Assembly: GCA_003996215.1 (NCBI GenBank)
Contig: QJPP01003523.1
Coordinates: 42,543 to 106,542, forward strand
Direction of reading: 5' to 3'
DNA from: Jaltomata sinuosa
Lineage: Eukaryota; Streptophyta; Magnoliopsida; Solanales; Solanaceae
Length of the DNA stretch: 64,000 nt
The notes beneath the pieces were generated by a model. That model was not told the origin of the DNA, made no database searches, and worked only from the letters and a program-made list of their open reading frames with translations. Positions 1 to 12,150 of the stretch are shown piece after piece. Position 1 is the first letter of the stretch; each line of letters starts with the position of its first letter. Made by a program: the position numbers and the translations under genes.

Positions 1-2569
1 CATCAACTAACCCCACCTGAGATCTATAGTTTCGCTTATAAACAATCTTGAATGAAGTCATCCTTATACTCAACCTAAATCCAAGACAACCTATACCTTA
101 CTATCCTCTGACATCCAAAACACTAACCCAAAGCACCTACTCAAAAACTCTAGTAGTTTTACTGCGACTGACCATCAACCAACGGACGAATACTTTTGCT
201 AAGACAAACCTCGTTACCTGAACCCATCTAAACCAACCATCTGATGTAGACTGAAGCTTGCACACTAGGGTTGGGACAGACATGCATGACCATCCTGTGT
301 TAATGGAAAAATCTCCCAATTGTCAAACAAAACCAACCTCGCTAAACCATGCCGAGTCTAAATCAACTGGAACTGAATGAACCTGGGAAACCTGCCCAAG
401 AAAACCCAAACAAAAACCAAATCTTTGTAAGGAGTGTGGTAAGCCTACTATGAGGTTCGTAGCCATTAACTAAGCTCCAAACTCTCAGAAATATCATTGC
501 TACTCCAAACACTCAAACACTATTCAGATTTTAAGATCACCTTACCAGTCTCACCTCAGGAAGAGGTCAACCATGCCGCGAATATCCAGTCCAAACACCC
601 TATAGGTACAGGAAGGGTGTCTAAAGTCCAAGGTCGCCACCTAGCTGTTGGCAAAGTCTTAACCTTCTAACAAACCCTTTGGCTCGAAACAACTGCTCTA
701 CTGCATCTGCATACAAACTAATAATTCCGAAGCATACAACATACCAAACTCATGACCCACACTGGCAGAGCCCAAACAACACTAGAATTACATATAATAG
801 ATGACCTCTCAGAGAACCAACCCTTTCAAACCTCTAACTCTTGAAATCACCAAGGCGACCATCGACCTTGAAGTACCATTAGAACCTAAAGTAGCCCTGT
901 CGGCTTTAATCCACACAACTAATCAGATACAATACACCACTAACGATTTTGTTCAACCGAAGTTGAATGAACCTCATACTAACAAGAAAACCGCTGAGAT
1001 TTGGAATGCCCGGCCTAATCCACTAGTTAGCTAAGGACTGGATGCCTAAGGCCAACAGTCACTCTAAAATTGAAGTAAAAAAGCTAAGTTTCCCGCACCC
1101 ACTGCCTTCCAGTACAAGGATGCTGCAACTGAAGCGAAACTTTCATGAACCATCTGATGCAACCTGCTAGCCCATGATTCTAAAATCTAACTCCAATAGC
1201 CAATCAATGCCTCTGCCGAACCCATGACTAGACTCATACACTGTCGATGAACACTTAGGAACTTGAGCCAACTAGGTTATGAATACACAATTTTCCCAAT
1301 CCGTAGATGCTACTAAAACTTGGGTCCTCCAAAGAATATAACAAGGAAACCACAGTCGATGCAACAATTCCCCAAGGGTAGTACTGGAAAAGGCCACTAC
1401 CTCGATCTCTTACTAGAAGGAAGTTTGATCTCAAATCAATTGAAACAAATGCCACTGTAATCTGTATTCGGCTGAAGATAGTCACCAACACATAAGCCAA
1501 AGCAAACCCATAGTTGTCAACTCGTTCAGCTACTAGAACATATACATACACACAAGGAGTCATCACCCTCCTTCGCAAACCAAATGAAACCCTTTCCAAG
1601 GATACACTGTATTCCACAAATTATTTCTCAAAAGACTCTGGAGGTGTTCCCCTAACTCCCACAACTCTTACTAGCAACACTTGATACGACAGAACGAGAG
1701 TAGGCTGAATGTCCAACTCAACCAAAATGCTACAGTTAAAATTTCAACCCCAATGCTATAGTCAAAACCTTAGCGATAATTCCAAATTCAAACCTCAACC
1801 ACCCTGCTACAATCAAAAGCTCTACCAAAATACTATGACCAAAAACTCATCCCAACAAGGACTGGGGAGAACAAATAAGAACATGTAAAATCGGGCTTGA
1901 AGCAGAAGAAAACAAGGAAAGCAACCCAAACCTGCTCACCTCCTAAGCCAACCAATCAAAGAGGGTTGACTCTAACCACCCGAGAAAAGTAAAGCTAACC
2001 AATACTTACTAGCATAACCAACACCATGCAACAAAGGACAAAACCTCAATCTCCAGTACAAAACCACCGGTATCACATCGAATCGACACAAAGACCTCTA
2101 GCAAATGCAAAATAATGGCCTAGATAAAAACCATCTAGAGCCTTCAGAAAAAGGAGGACTCAAACCAAGTCTAGAACCACAACAAAAAATAGAAACGAGG
2201 CTAACAAGACCTATCCAGGAGTCACAACTCTTGGTAATCACCTCCCAAGGATAACTCACAACATCCACTACTAAAGGACAAACTACCGAGAAATTACACT
2301 CAACAACACTACGACTCAAGTAGTAAAACAACTAAACAAAGAAAGCAGGTAGATATATAAGAAAATACACGAAAAGGGGAGAATCACAATGCGAACATTA
2401 CCAGCACTACCCGAAAGTAACAAAAGTCATACCTGGAGCAACGGTACTAGGAACCTCTACCTCTGGCCCACCAAGAAAGGCATCAGACTAATGGTTTCTA
2501 TCTCTGTACTAAGTAGTCAAAGCTGAAGACTCGATCGTCCTTTATCCGGGACAATTTATGGAAAGTTAA

Positions 2570-3422
2570 TCAATACCCCCACAATCATAAGAACCATGCT
2601 AACTGGGATACACAATCATGGGGCAATCTCTAGCAAAGTGCCTATGCTCACTGCACCGACAATAACCTTTACCTGATGAAGTCCAACAGGAAGGTCTCAC
2701 TAAACCTGACCAACCACCACAACCTACACATCCTGAATGCATACCTCGAAGAACTTGACCCATACCATGTCTAGTCTGCTCAACATGCTCTATACAACCA
2801 CCCTGTGGAATCCGGGGAGCAACTGAAACTGGTCTGCTAGATAAGAAGTGATAGAACTGAGATCTAGTGAGGAATCCCCTACCTCGAGTTTGAGAAACTC
2901 GAAGACTATCCTGACAATGGTGCCTCTTACAACTACCTCCATATGCCTTATAGCATAAACCCTCAAAAGCCCATGCATGATCAACAACCTGAAGAAAGGT
3001 TGTACCAGTTGTGACCAAGTTCTCTGTCGCCAAACGAAATGGTGAAATCAAACCTCAACAAAGCTGTGAACCCTATCAAACTCTATAGGCATAGTCCTAT
3101 TAGTACGACTAATCATCTCGTGAAACCTCGCCTCATACTCTAATATCGATATACAACCCTGCTGAAAAACTAGAAGTTCAACCCTATCTAAAGCATCGCT
3201 CGAAGAATCGGGTACTGAAACACCCACCAGAATACTCAGAGTCCTAGCCACGGTGTCTTGATGGTCTGGGGTAGCATGAAACCCTACCAAAGGCTGGGCT
3301 GGCCCCACCCCCCTTATCTGATATGGAAAACTCTCATCCTAAAATCATGGCACTGACAGAAGCACTGAAGCAACAGGCACAGAAGCCTCGACATTACCCA
3401 TTATTGTACTCGTCTTAGGCAT
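2570..3422 (-). pseudogene. Broken gag of element A
   Basis: Capsid/nucleocapsid gene of element A, read in at least two frames. The first part (from ATG 3422; clearest at 3308-3048) has the gag-type stretch ILEYEARFHEM and ends in a stop. The second part (3051-2599) continues after a frame change with VVDHAWAFEGLCYKAYGG and ends in a zinc-knuckle-like CRCSEHRHFARDCP, where the spacing matches C-x2-C-x4-H-x4-C. A second, more decayed knuckle (YDCGG) follows near 2585. Gag normally packages element RNA into cytoplasmic particles; this copy cannot make a full protein. The start was chosen because the Met-Pro-Lys-Thr start aligns with B at 12151 and C at 20509. Confidence 0.75.
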
Positions 3423-3614
3423 CTGAGAAGGAATGAAACAATCAAAGTTTAGAAGACAATTGAGCCAAGAACGCATGATAAGGAGCAAAGAAGATGAAAC
3501 TTTTCCTAACAATGCCCTGTAGCCTCACGCAGATAGGATACAGACGTTATTGTATTGATTTGCGAGACTCTACTTAGACATTTGCTTTTGTACCAAGATA
3601 CTGGTGAACCTAGA

Positions 3615-3627
3615 GCTCTGATACCAA
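3615..3627 (-). other. Primer-binding site of element A (initiator tRNA-Met)
   Basis: Read on the minus strand, TGGTATCAGAGC matches the 3' end of plant initiator tRNA-Met, the usual primer for chromoviruses. It lies two or three bases from the LTR end at 3630 and about 190 bp before the gag start. Confidence 0.85.
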
Positions 3628-3629
3628 GC

Positions 3630-6600
3630 TATCAAGACCCGATTTCTCAAGTCATGATGGAACCTATAACCCCCTAGTAGGCAAACCAATTCTTATAGCC
3701 CAGAACGGTAAGTAATAGGCTACCTTCTAACCAATACGCCCAATAAGCAGAAAAAAGATAAGTGGAAGCAGATATAAGATAAGGACAATGCGGAAGCACA
3801 TAACCTGAAATATATAAATACACAAGGAAACTACACCAACCCCAAGACTTTGTATCAATAGTACAAAAGTTTCTAGTAGAATACAAGTGCTAGAAGTAAC
3901 AAAATAAGATATACAGATGTCTCTGATTATACAAAAAGTAACAGTGCCAAAAGATGAGATGTGGTCAAACCCCAGTCGTCAGGCGCTCACCCTAGTCTTG
4001 AATATCAAAAGTTGCATGACTCTCTACGCGATTAACGATGAAATCTCACACTAATATCTACACCAAAAAGATGCAGAAGTATAGTATGAGCACCAATTGC
4101 TAAGAAGCGAGTACCTAGTAGCCATCATCGGCCGACTGAGCATATATAAGATATAAAAATAGTAAGTAGCAGATAGCAAGAAATCATTCACCGAAGAAAA
4201 TAGGGAAAGCACATGGAAACTAGCATGAAGAATAGCCAACCAAGAGTTATAAGTATACAAGCTAGCATATAAGATATACATAACCCAGAAACACAGGTGA
4301 AAGAAAGAAGAACACACCTAGAATCCTTGCGACAATAATATATATAAAGAAAGAGTTTAGAAACATGGTGGTATACCAGTAACCTCAAGTAAAAAGGGAA
4401 AGAAGGAAAGCAAACCAACATATTAAAGCTAGAAGCAATATACAAACAAAATCATGACTAAAACACCACTCAAGATAAGAGAAACGGATAACCACCTCCC
4501 AATTTCAAACCTAGGATGGAATAAACTATTCCACAAAGCATCGAAAGCCGCTACTCAGAACCACAATAAAGGATAGAACTCTCTAGCTCATAACTTTCCA
4601 GAATGCCACATAAACAGTGCCTCAACATTATAGGACCCACTAGCCTCTCAATAATCACAATACGAATAACCAGGGCCTCAACATGCTAGAAACCATTAGT
4701 TTATTAATAACCAAAGGCCATAAAAAGCTCTACAATATGAAAGGATTAATATAGTCTACCTACAGTCTCAACGGCCACCCATACAACCGAGGAATGCAAT
4801 CAAGTGAAAACAAACCCTCTGGCCGGCCATACAACTAGAGCATACACTGAGCACAAACAAATAAGGGTGGAATCTGAATGAAATATGTATTATGATGATG
4901 GAACTAGCATGATAGTAACCTTTGTATGCACCTCGCTCGTCACTCGTAGGCCCAGTAGGATGACCCATGGTGGGACGTACCGACTGTACCTCTACAATAC
5001 TTTACACCCCTCCTCTGGCACACGTAGCCCATAGCTCCTAGTCTTGGATCGATAGAGCCCATGGAGGTCCTTAACCACATAGAGTAATGAACATGAAATC
5101 CCAATAATAAGTACATCATAATACGTGCCCGAAATCGAACTAGGTCTAAAACAATAGTAGTGATCTCAAAACCCTCATAAAGGGTGCTCGGAGTGTATCA
5201 GGGTCTAAACCATTAATCAAGTATCAAAATCCCCTAAACAGGGTGTCTGGCATGTGTCCGAGTCTAAATCCATAGAAAATAATGTCTAGTGCTACGGCCT
5301 AGACGAGCCTAGAATCAGTAGGAAAACCATTAGTGAAATCATCCAAATCTCCTCTTTACTCCAAGAGGTTTCACAAAAGTCAGTACCAAAATCCTCTCAT
5401 AATCATTTTACCAAAAATTAGTCCTCAGGGCTATGCAAGGTATAGAAAATCATTTATAGTAGGCCCGAAGCCAAAATAGTAGTAAAACTTGCAGAAAAAT
5501 CCTTTGCATGAATGATATGCTTGTAAACAATAGGTTAGCCCAACGGATCACAAACATTCCTATTGGCCCTGCACAGGCATAATCTACTCTACAGCACAGA
5601 TAACTAGCCTAAAGTAATATCACAATGTCCAGGACTCACAGACATTCCCAATATCCCACCGTCTATGGTCCAGAGGCATATACAAGGCCACACGGGGCCA
5701 CAACGGTAAAAGTACAACATTACTACGAATACTACAAACAACGAATAAAATAAATGGATAGAAGAGGTGGACAAGGTCTGAGGGTACCAACCTAGAAAAC
5801 TAACCCAAGGATGCTAATTAATGCAGTTATAGCCTATATACGCAGAGTCAAGGTAGGGAAAGACATAACCTACCTGTCGTCCAACGATTAGCTGCGGGAA
5901 TGGCGTCGTCCAAGCTCAAATTGCTCTGAGAAGCTCCAATTCATGAAAACATTATCAACACAATAATCTATTCATCAAAATAAGACCAACGATACCCATA
6001 ATGATATAAACATGATCGGGTCAAAATTCAGGTAACCGACAGGCTCGTGGGCCCCATAACTCAAAGTTGGAAATGAAAACCACGCAAGTGTCCCCCAAAT
6101 TTATGGGACAACATGCTCAAACTTTGAGCAAAAATAGACCGTAGAATGGGGTCAAAACAACCCAAGAATCGAGAATTCAAGAAGGGAATCAATGGGGGTA
6201 AATGGAATTTAAAGAGGTAACTTACCCGATTTAGAAGTTGAAAAATCGAACAAGTATCAACAATGAATCACCTCCAAGTAGTTGGGAAGAACAATGGTAT
6301 TTAATGGAGGTTTTATGAGCTTTGTCCATGGATAAACTGAAGTTGGAAGATGGTAAAATGAAGGAGAAAACAAGGCTGCCAGCCATTAAAACTGACCTGC
6401 ACAGGCGCAGGTACGCCAAAGGCAGCGCAGGTGCACTAGTGCAACAACACCTCTGGCAAGCACAGGTGCACTGTTGCAATAACACCTCAGGAAAGTGCAG
6501 GTGCGCTGGTGCAATAGCACCTCAGGCAGGCGCAGGTGTGCCCCAATAACAACAGTAACATGCCAAGCTAGATTTCCAAGCGGTGGGCCCTCGAGAATGT

Positions 6601-6874
6601 ATCAGGGGGCCCGTAAACACAAACGAGCTAAGCTATTGAACTATAAATGGTGTTTTGGATCCAATGGAATCGATGAAAATCCCATCAGAGGTCGATTTAA
6701 CAAAAAGTGGGTCCTACGCTCAAAATCAACCTTTAGGCCAACAATTTCCAAAATGAAACTCAAGGGCCGAAATCATGTTCGGAAGCCTCGAGACCCAATA
6801 CAATGGTCCCTCTACCCTAAACATGAAATTTTGGAGCTAACATCACTGGCATAATTTCCATCCGAGGCCGTCTT
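3630..6874 (-). repeat. 5' LTR of element A (start truncated)
   Basis: Long LTR on the minus strand. Its 3' end (TATCAAGACCC on the plus strand, canonical TGTCACGACCC) abuts the primer site. At 6874 it stops about 360 bp short of the family's LTR start, as judged against C at 24044-24404, where element B begins. It holds a degenerate 60-75 bp internal repeat (5150-5290, phrases such as gggtctaaa) that also occurs in B, C and E, and a tandem repeat block at 6382-6548. Open frames inside it (for example 4051-4445) recur as translations of the same LTR in other copies and are not genes. Confidence 0.8.
6382..6548 (-). repeat. GC-rich tandem repeat block in the LTR of element A
   Basis: About four units of 34-36 bp built on gcgcaggtgcactagtgcaa and ending acacctcaggca. 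The core GGTGCACTAGTGCA is close to a palindrome. The block occupies the same place in the LTR as the differently worded repeats of B, C and D, just upstream (minus strand) of the expected TATA region. Confidence 0.75.
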
Positions 6875-7589
6875 TGTAATGGTCCTCCCAGTCATTTACG
6901 CGTGTTTGCCTTTCTTTTACCATTAGAGCCTCCTTGTAGCGACCAGAAGTCATTTATGGCTTGTTGAAACCAGTAGTTTGATGCTCGGGCCGTCTGTTTG
7001 GTCTTTTTGGCCATTCCTTGTTTTAGAGCTTTAGGCTTTTGAAATCGTTGACTTCAGTCAACATTGTTAGTGAACGTGCTCAAAATTGAATTTTGACAGT
7101 TCCGTTATCTTCGGAGCGTGGACTTTGGTCTAGTAGGACATTTGGTCAGGATCCCAAAGCTTTTCAGCTTGGAATTCTCTCTCGTTTTGTGTTTCTAGGT
7201 CAGTTGGGCTTACTTGGTTGAATTTGGTCAACATTTAGAGAATACGGCCTCGGATGAAAATTTCATCAGCACTATTAGCTCTGGAATGTCGAGTTTACAC
7301 TTAGGGGACCATTGGTTTGGGTCCTGAGGCTTCCAGACTTGTTTTCGGCCGTTGGGTTCCATTTTGGAAATACTTGGCTAAAGGTTGATTTTGAGTGTGG
7401 GACCCACTTTTCATTAAATCAACCTTCGATGGGATTTTCATCAAATCCATTAGATCCAGAACGCCATTTCTAGTCGAATAGCTCAGGTTGTTTGTGTTCG
7501 CAGGACCCCAGATGCGTTCTCGGGGACCCAAAGTGTTAAAATCTTCCCTTAAACAGTTGGTTGTTGTCATAGCACTTTTTGTGCTTCGC

Positions 7590-7770
7590 GTTTACGGGCC
7601 TTGGCCACGTTTGTGAAGGCCATTTTTCCAGCCACCCTTTTTTCTCTTCGCGAAGGTAACCCCTTGTCCAGGTTCGCGAATGTCAATTTCCAGCCACCCC
7701 ATTTTTGTTCATCGCGTTCGCGGAGGGCTGGCCGCGTTCGCAAAGGGTAATTTCCAGCAACTATTTAAGT
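7590..7770 (+). promoter_or_regulatory. Putative U3 promoter of element B: repeat block plus TATA-like site
   Basis: Five or six occurrences of a TTCGCGAAGG-like word (palindromic core TTCGCGAA) with intervening tttccagccaccc, ending in ctatttaag at 7761-7769. Assigning it as the element's core promoter rests on position, about 0.7-0.9 kb into the LTR, and on the parallel arrangement in C and D. Confidence 0.5.
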
Positions 7771-10324
7771 TGAACCCTTTGTTTTTTCAGCCATTATCTT
7801 TCAACTTTCCCAACTATAAGGCACCTAAAACACTCCCTAAATTTCTCCAAATCAGTTCCTAGCTTCGGGATATTGTTGTTCTTTTATAATCCGTGGTTCC
7901 TCGACAATTGGTAAGTCTTCTTCCCCACCTTGCCTTCTTTTGTTTTCTATAAATTAACCATTGTTGCCACCTCCTCAAGCTCAAATTTCTGTTGTAGAAT
8001 CTTCCCTTTTGAGCTTTGCATGATCATGGATTCAGAGTTCTCACTTTCCTAGCTCGTCTTCTCGTGGTAATAAGTCTCTTTTGATTAATTTTCAAAAAAT
8101 TTCCTTGAAATTTCATCCTTAATTCTTTACTTGAGCGGGCTGTTTTGAGCCCCAATTGTTGTCCATTTCTGCTCAAATTTTGAGCATGTGCTCTTGGGAT
8201 AGTAAGGTAAACTTTGGTGTTTTTTGTTTCTGGTTTTGGGTTGCAGGGCCCATAGTCCCATTTGTGATCCAGATTTTGACCCAATTATATTTATAGCATT
8301 ATGGGTATCGTTAGTCTCATATTAATGTGTGGATTATTGTGTTGATAGTGGTTTTGTGAATTGGAGCTTCTCGGAGTAGTTCGAGCCTGGACGCCGCCAT
8401 CCCTCCAGCTATTCATCGGATGACAGGTAGATTATGGCTTTCTCTACCTAGACTTTGCGTATATAGGCTATAACTGCATTAATTAGCATCTTTGGGTGGG
8501 TTGTATTAGGTTGGTACCCCAGACCTCATCCGCCTTTCTGTCATCTTATTTTATACGTTATTTGTAGTATTCGTGTAGTATCATATATTACCCTTGTGGT
8601 CCTGTGCGGCCTTGTATTGACTCTGGAACATAGATGGTGGGTTATTTGGGAATGTACGTGAGTCTCCGACATAGAGATAGCCTTTTAGGCTGGTTATGTC
8701 TGTTGAGTAGTTGTGGATCCTGTTCAGGGCCGGTAGGAATATTTGTGAGCCATTGGGCTAATTTATATTTGTGTGTGAGCATATCATCCATGAAAAAGGT
8801 TCTCCCTGCATGTTTTAATTTAGTTTTGGCTGTGAGCCACTATAGACGGTTTTTCCTAAACTTGCATGGCCTTGGGGCCCCCTTTTGGTATACTTGATGA
8901 TAAAAATGGGATTTTGGATGATTTCACACTTGATATCCTACTGATACTAGGCTCTGCTGGGCAGAGCACAAGACCTGATTTCATACTTATTTAGACCCGG
9001 ATACGCTTTGGGCACCCTTTGAGAGGGTTATTGAGACTTTTATCACTGATTTAGACCTGAGTATACTTCGGGCACCCTTTGAGAGGGTCTTTGAGATTAC
9101 TACTACTGTTTTAGAACCAGTTTAACTTCAGGCACATACTTTGAGGTTCTGATTCTCTGAGATTTCATGTTCGTTACTGTATGTAGTCAAGGACCTCCAT
9201 GAGCCCTCTGTTCCAGAACCTAGCTACAGGCCAACCATGCTGAAAGAGGGGTATACAGTGTAGGATGAGGTATAGTGGGCACGTCTTACCATGGGTCCTC
9301 TTGCTGAAGTGCTGGGGGGAGGTGCATACAGAGTCACTATTACCAGTTCCATCATTATCATCATCATGTATATTTCACTCGGATTCCACCCTTGTTTGTT
9401 GTGTGTTTAGTGTATGCTCTAGTTGTATTGGTGGCCGGTGGGTTCTTTTCACTTGATTGCATTCCTTGGTTGTATGGGTTGCCATTGGGACTGTAGGTAG
9501 TTTAGATTACTCTTGTCTCTTTATAGAGCTTGTTATGGTCCTTCTTTCTTGGTGATTTAGCAGTTATTAGCCTGTTGAGGCTTCGATTGTGGGATTTTTA
9601 TAATTGAGAGAGCTATGGAGTCCTATATCATTGAGGCATTATTGTGTGGCCTTTTGTGTGGATTGTGGGCTTTGATTCCTTTTCTATATCTTGATTTGAG
9701 TAGAGACTCTTGGTTCTTGTGGCTTAGTTATTCCATTCTAGGTTATAAATTATGATATTGATCCCGGTTTATGCTTATCTTGAGAGTTTGTGGATTTTAT
9801 TATGATTCTATTATTGTATGGCTTCTAGTTGATTATGTTGGCCTACTTCCATTCTTTCCCTTTTACTTGAGGTTAGCGGTATACTTCTATTTTCTCAAAT
9901 ATCTCTCTTATTTACTTATATTGTTATGCGAGGACTCTAGGTGCGTTCTTCCTTCCTTCAACTATGATTCTGTGTATTTATATCTTCTGTGCTAGAATTG
10001 TTTACTTATAACTCTTGGTTGTCTATTCTCCGTGCTAGTTCCTTGTGCTTTCTCTATTGCTTCTGTGACTGCTTTCTTATATTCTACTTATTACTATTTT
10101 TATATCTTGTATGCGCTCAGTCCGATGATGATGCCTAATGAGTACCTATTGTCTTGGTGCTCATACTACACTTCTATATTTTTTGGTGTATACATTAGTG
10201 TAAGCTTTCATCGTTGATCGCGTGAGAGACTCATGCAACTTTTGGACATTTGAGGCTAGGGTGAGCGCCTGGTGGTCAGGGGTTGACCATGTCTCATCTT
10301 TTGTACTGTTACTATTTGTATATT

Positions 10325-11652
10325 TGATGTGCCACAATTTTACGGCACTTTCGACTCCTTTTAACTAAGAACAATCGTACGTTTTCAAGCAACCGTCGTC
10401 GTTTTTGATGTTTTTATGTTATATTTTTAGGAAATGGAGACAAACATGGAAACGGAAGGAAATACGCGAAAAAGAGCATTCTGGATAAGAGTGACGGTTC
10501 AGGTGACGGTCCGTCAAGGGTGTGACGGTCCGTCCCCCAAACCGTCACACCAAGGCAGCAAGTGAGGCAGTCCACTGCCTAAGGGTGACGGTCCAGGCGA
10601 TGGTCCGTCAACCCTGTGACGGTCCGTCAGCCTGGCCGTCACACTTAGGCAGTCCGCGATGCGGAATCCGAGCATTTTTGGGATTGGTTTCCTAGACTCC
10701 TATAAATACCCTATGTTAGGTTTATTTTACATATCACCCTTTCAAATAGTTTTTACACGTTTTTACAATAGTTTGAGGAGTTTTAGTCGACTTGGAGATC
10801 AAGAAACACGTTTTCTACTTCTTGAATTCGTGTTCTTGAATCGTTCTTGGGGATCTTGTTATTTTCTTGTTCTTGGAATAATTGAAGATTATTTTCACTA
10901 CATTGTAAGGATCTCTTTTCTTTATTATGAATATAACTTTCTTCTATTCTTCTACAAGCATGATTAACTAAACCTCCCACAACTAGGATTGTGGGAGCCA
11001 TGGCAAATGTAGCGATATAGATTCCGGGTAGCGTTGGGTTCAATATATGTATTGTCACGTTGTTAATCATTCATTATTTAACGTTTTCTAGTGGTTGCAA
11101 ATATTAGAACATGCCTAGGTGTAATTTGCTTGAGTAAAGAGATTAAAACCGGGAAACTTGATTAACAACAAGGATTCGAGACTACTAACTCTCGTCTAAT
11201 GATTAATGCTGTAACTAGATTAATCTACTTGATGTTTAGGATTGAAATCTAAAAAGCACATCTTTTCGAGGTCGAGAGAATAGAAAAGGAAATTTGTTTA
11301 TTTGGTCGAGAGCCGTTTAGACGATACCATTGCTTCAATCACATCGTGACACGCATATAAAAAGAACCCGATTAAGCCTAGGATCGACATTGTTACCAAC
11401 GCCATGGTAAATACTTCCCTAGTTCATTCTCCTATTGATTATCATTCATACGTTAATTGTTCGTTTTGTTTACGCATTGTTTACACAAAACCCCCCCTTT
11501 TCCGGAAACTATTGACGACTAGTCACATACTTCACTAAAGGCTTAATCTTCACCATATTCTCTGTGGGATTCGACCCCAACCTAGTTGGGTTCTATATTT
11601 GACTACGACCGCTTACGCTTCGTTAATTCGAGGTGTAGTTTGGGCGTTATCA
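10325..11652 (+). mobile_element. Solo LTR of an Athila-like element (H/F family) inserted in the LTR of B
   Basis: Starts TGATGTGCCAC and ends GGCGTTATCA, matching the LTR ends of element H (TGATGTGCC...GGCGTATCA). It is flanked on both sides by the perfect 5-bp duplication ATATT (10320-10324 and 11653-11657). There is no internal region, so it is a solo LTR left by recombination between two LTRs. The length of 1328 bp compares with 1478-1490 bp for the H LTRs; the 42-bp tandem units of H are missing here. The 3' part carries the family phrase tgtgggattcgaccccaacc. Confidence 0.95.
10484..10708 (+). promoter_or_regulatory. Putative U3 promoter of the solo LTR: TGACG palindromes and TATA box
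   Basis: About ten TGACG/CGTCA pentamers in 170 bp, several forming TGACGGTCCGTCA-type palindromes, then TATAAATA at 10701-10708. TGACG is the known core of as-1-type sites bound by TGA-class bZIP factors; binding here is inference. Confidence 0.6.
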
Positions 11653-11945
11653 ATATTCGGAGATATTTGTACTTATCATTTTGTTACTTCTAGCACTTGT
11701 ATTCTATTAGAAGCTTATGTACTATCGATACCATGTCTTGGGGTTGGTGTAGTTTCATTATGTATATATTCATGTTTTGATTTTGCTTTGTCTATCTTTA
11801 TATTCTGATTCCGCTTATTTTCTATTTATTGTGTGTATTGGTTAGTTAGTAGCCCATTACTAACCATTTTGGGCTATAGGGATTGGTTTGCCTACTGGGG
11901 GGTTGTAGGTGCCATCATGACCTGAGAAAATTGGGTCGTCACAGC

Positions 11946-11960
11946 TTGGTATCAGAGCTC
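11946..11960 (+). other. Primer-binding site of element B (initiator tRNA-Met)
   Basis: TTGGTATCAGAGC two bases after the LTR end at 11943; complementary to the 3' end of initiator tRNA-Met. Confidence 0.9.
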
Positions 11961-12150
11961 TAGGTTTACCTGTGTCATGGTACATAGGCAAGTGTCTATG
12001 TAGAGTCTCGTGGATCGGTATGATGATCTCCGTATCCTATCTGTGGGAGGCTACAGGGAATTATTAGGAAAAGTTTTGTCTTTTTGTCTCCTTATCATGT
12101 GTTCCTGGCTCTATTGACTCTAAAACTTTGGTTGTTTTATTCCTTCTCAG

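Larger units (their letters stand above)
1..3629 (-). mobile_element. Element A internal region: decayed Tekay-type gypsy element, 3' part outside the window
   Basis: Minus-strand internal region of a Ty3/gypsy retrotransposon. It holds a primer-binding site next to the LTR, then a broken gag, then sequence that aligns by eye with the inside of elements B and C. One landmark is the stretch near 865-935, which matches the integrase-linker relic of B at about 14229-14300. By comparison with C, about 500 bp of A and its 3' LTR lie before base 1. From the gag ATG (3422) to the landmark is about 2.54 kb, roughly 0.4 kb longer than in B or C but about 1.1 kb shorter than in complete element D. I see no reverse transcriptase. 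No open frame longer than about 120 codons survives between 1 and 2570. Confidence 0.75.
6875..11943 (+). repeat. 5' LTR of element B, containing a nested solo LTR
   Basis: Begins TGTAATGGTCC and ends GGGTCGTCACA two bases before the primer site. Subtracting the nested solo LTR and its duplicated target leaves about 3.74 kb, close to the 3.69 kb of C's 5' LTR. A GC-rich repeat block lies near 7590-7755, followed by the TATA-like ctatttaag at 7761. Two or three copies of a roughly 75-bp degenerate repeat (gggcaccctttgagagggt) lie at 8990-9130. Hydrophobic open frames at 9771-10217 are LTR translations, not genes. Confidence 0.8.

Noticed and set aside
801..1034. 77-codon plus-strand open frame near the left edge
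   Set aside because: It overlaps, on the opposite strand, the integrase-linker landmark of element A; the coding sense is minus.
4051..4445. Overlapping minus-strand open frames rich in Phe, Tyr, Leu and Cys that resemble small membrane proteins
   Set aside because: The same frames recur at homologous places of other LTRs (9771-10217, 21127-21563, 25180-25637, 33882-34345), with no conserved start; they are translations of the AT-rich LTR.
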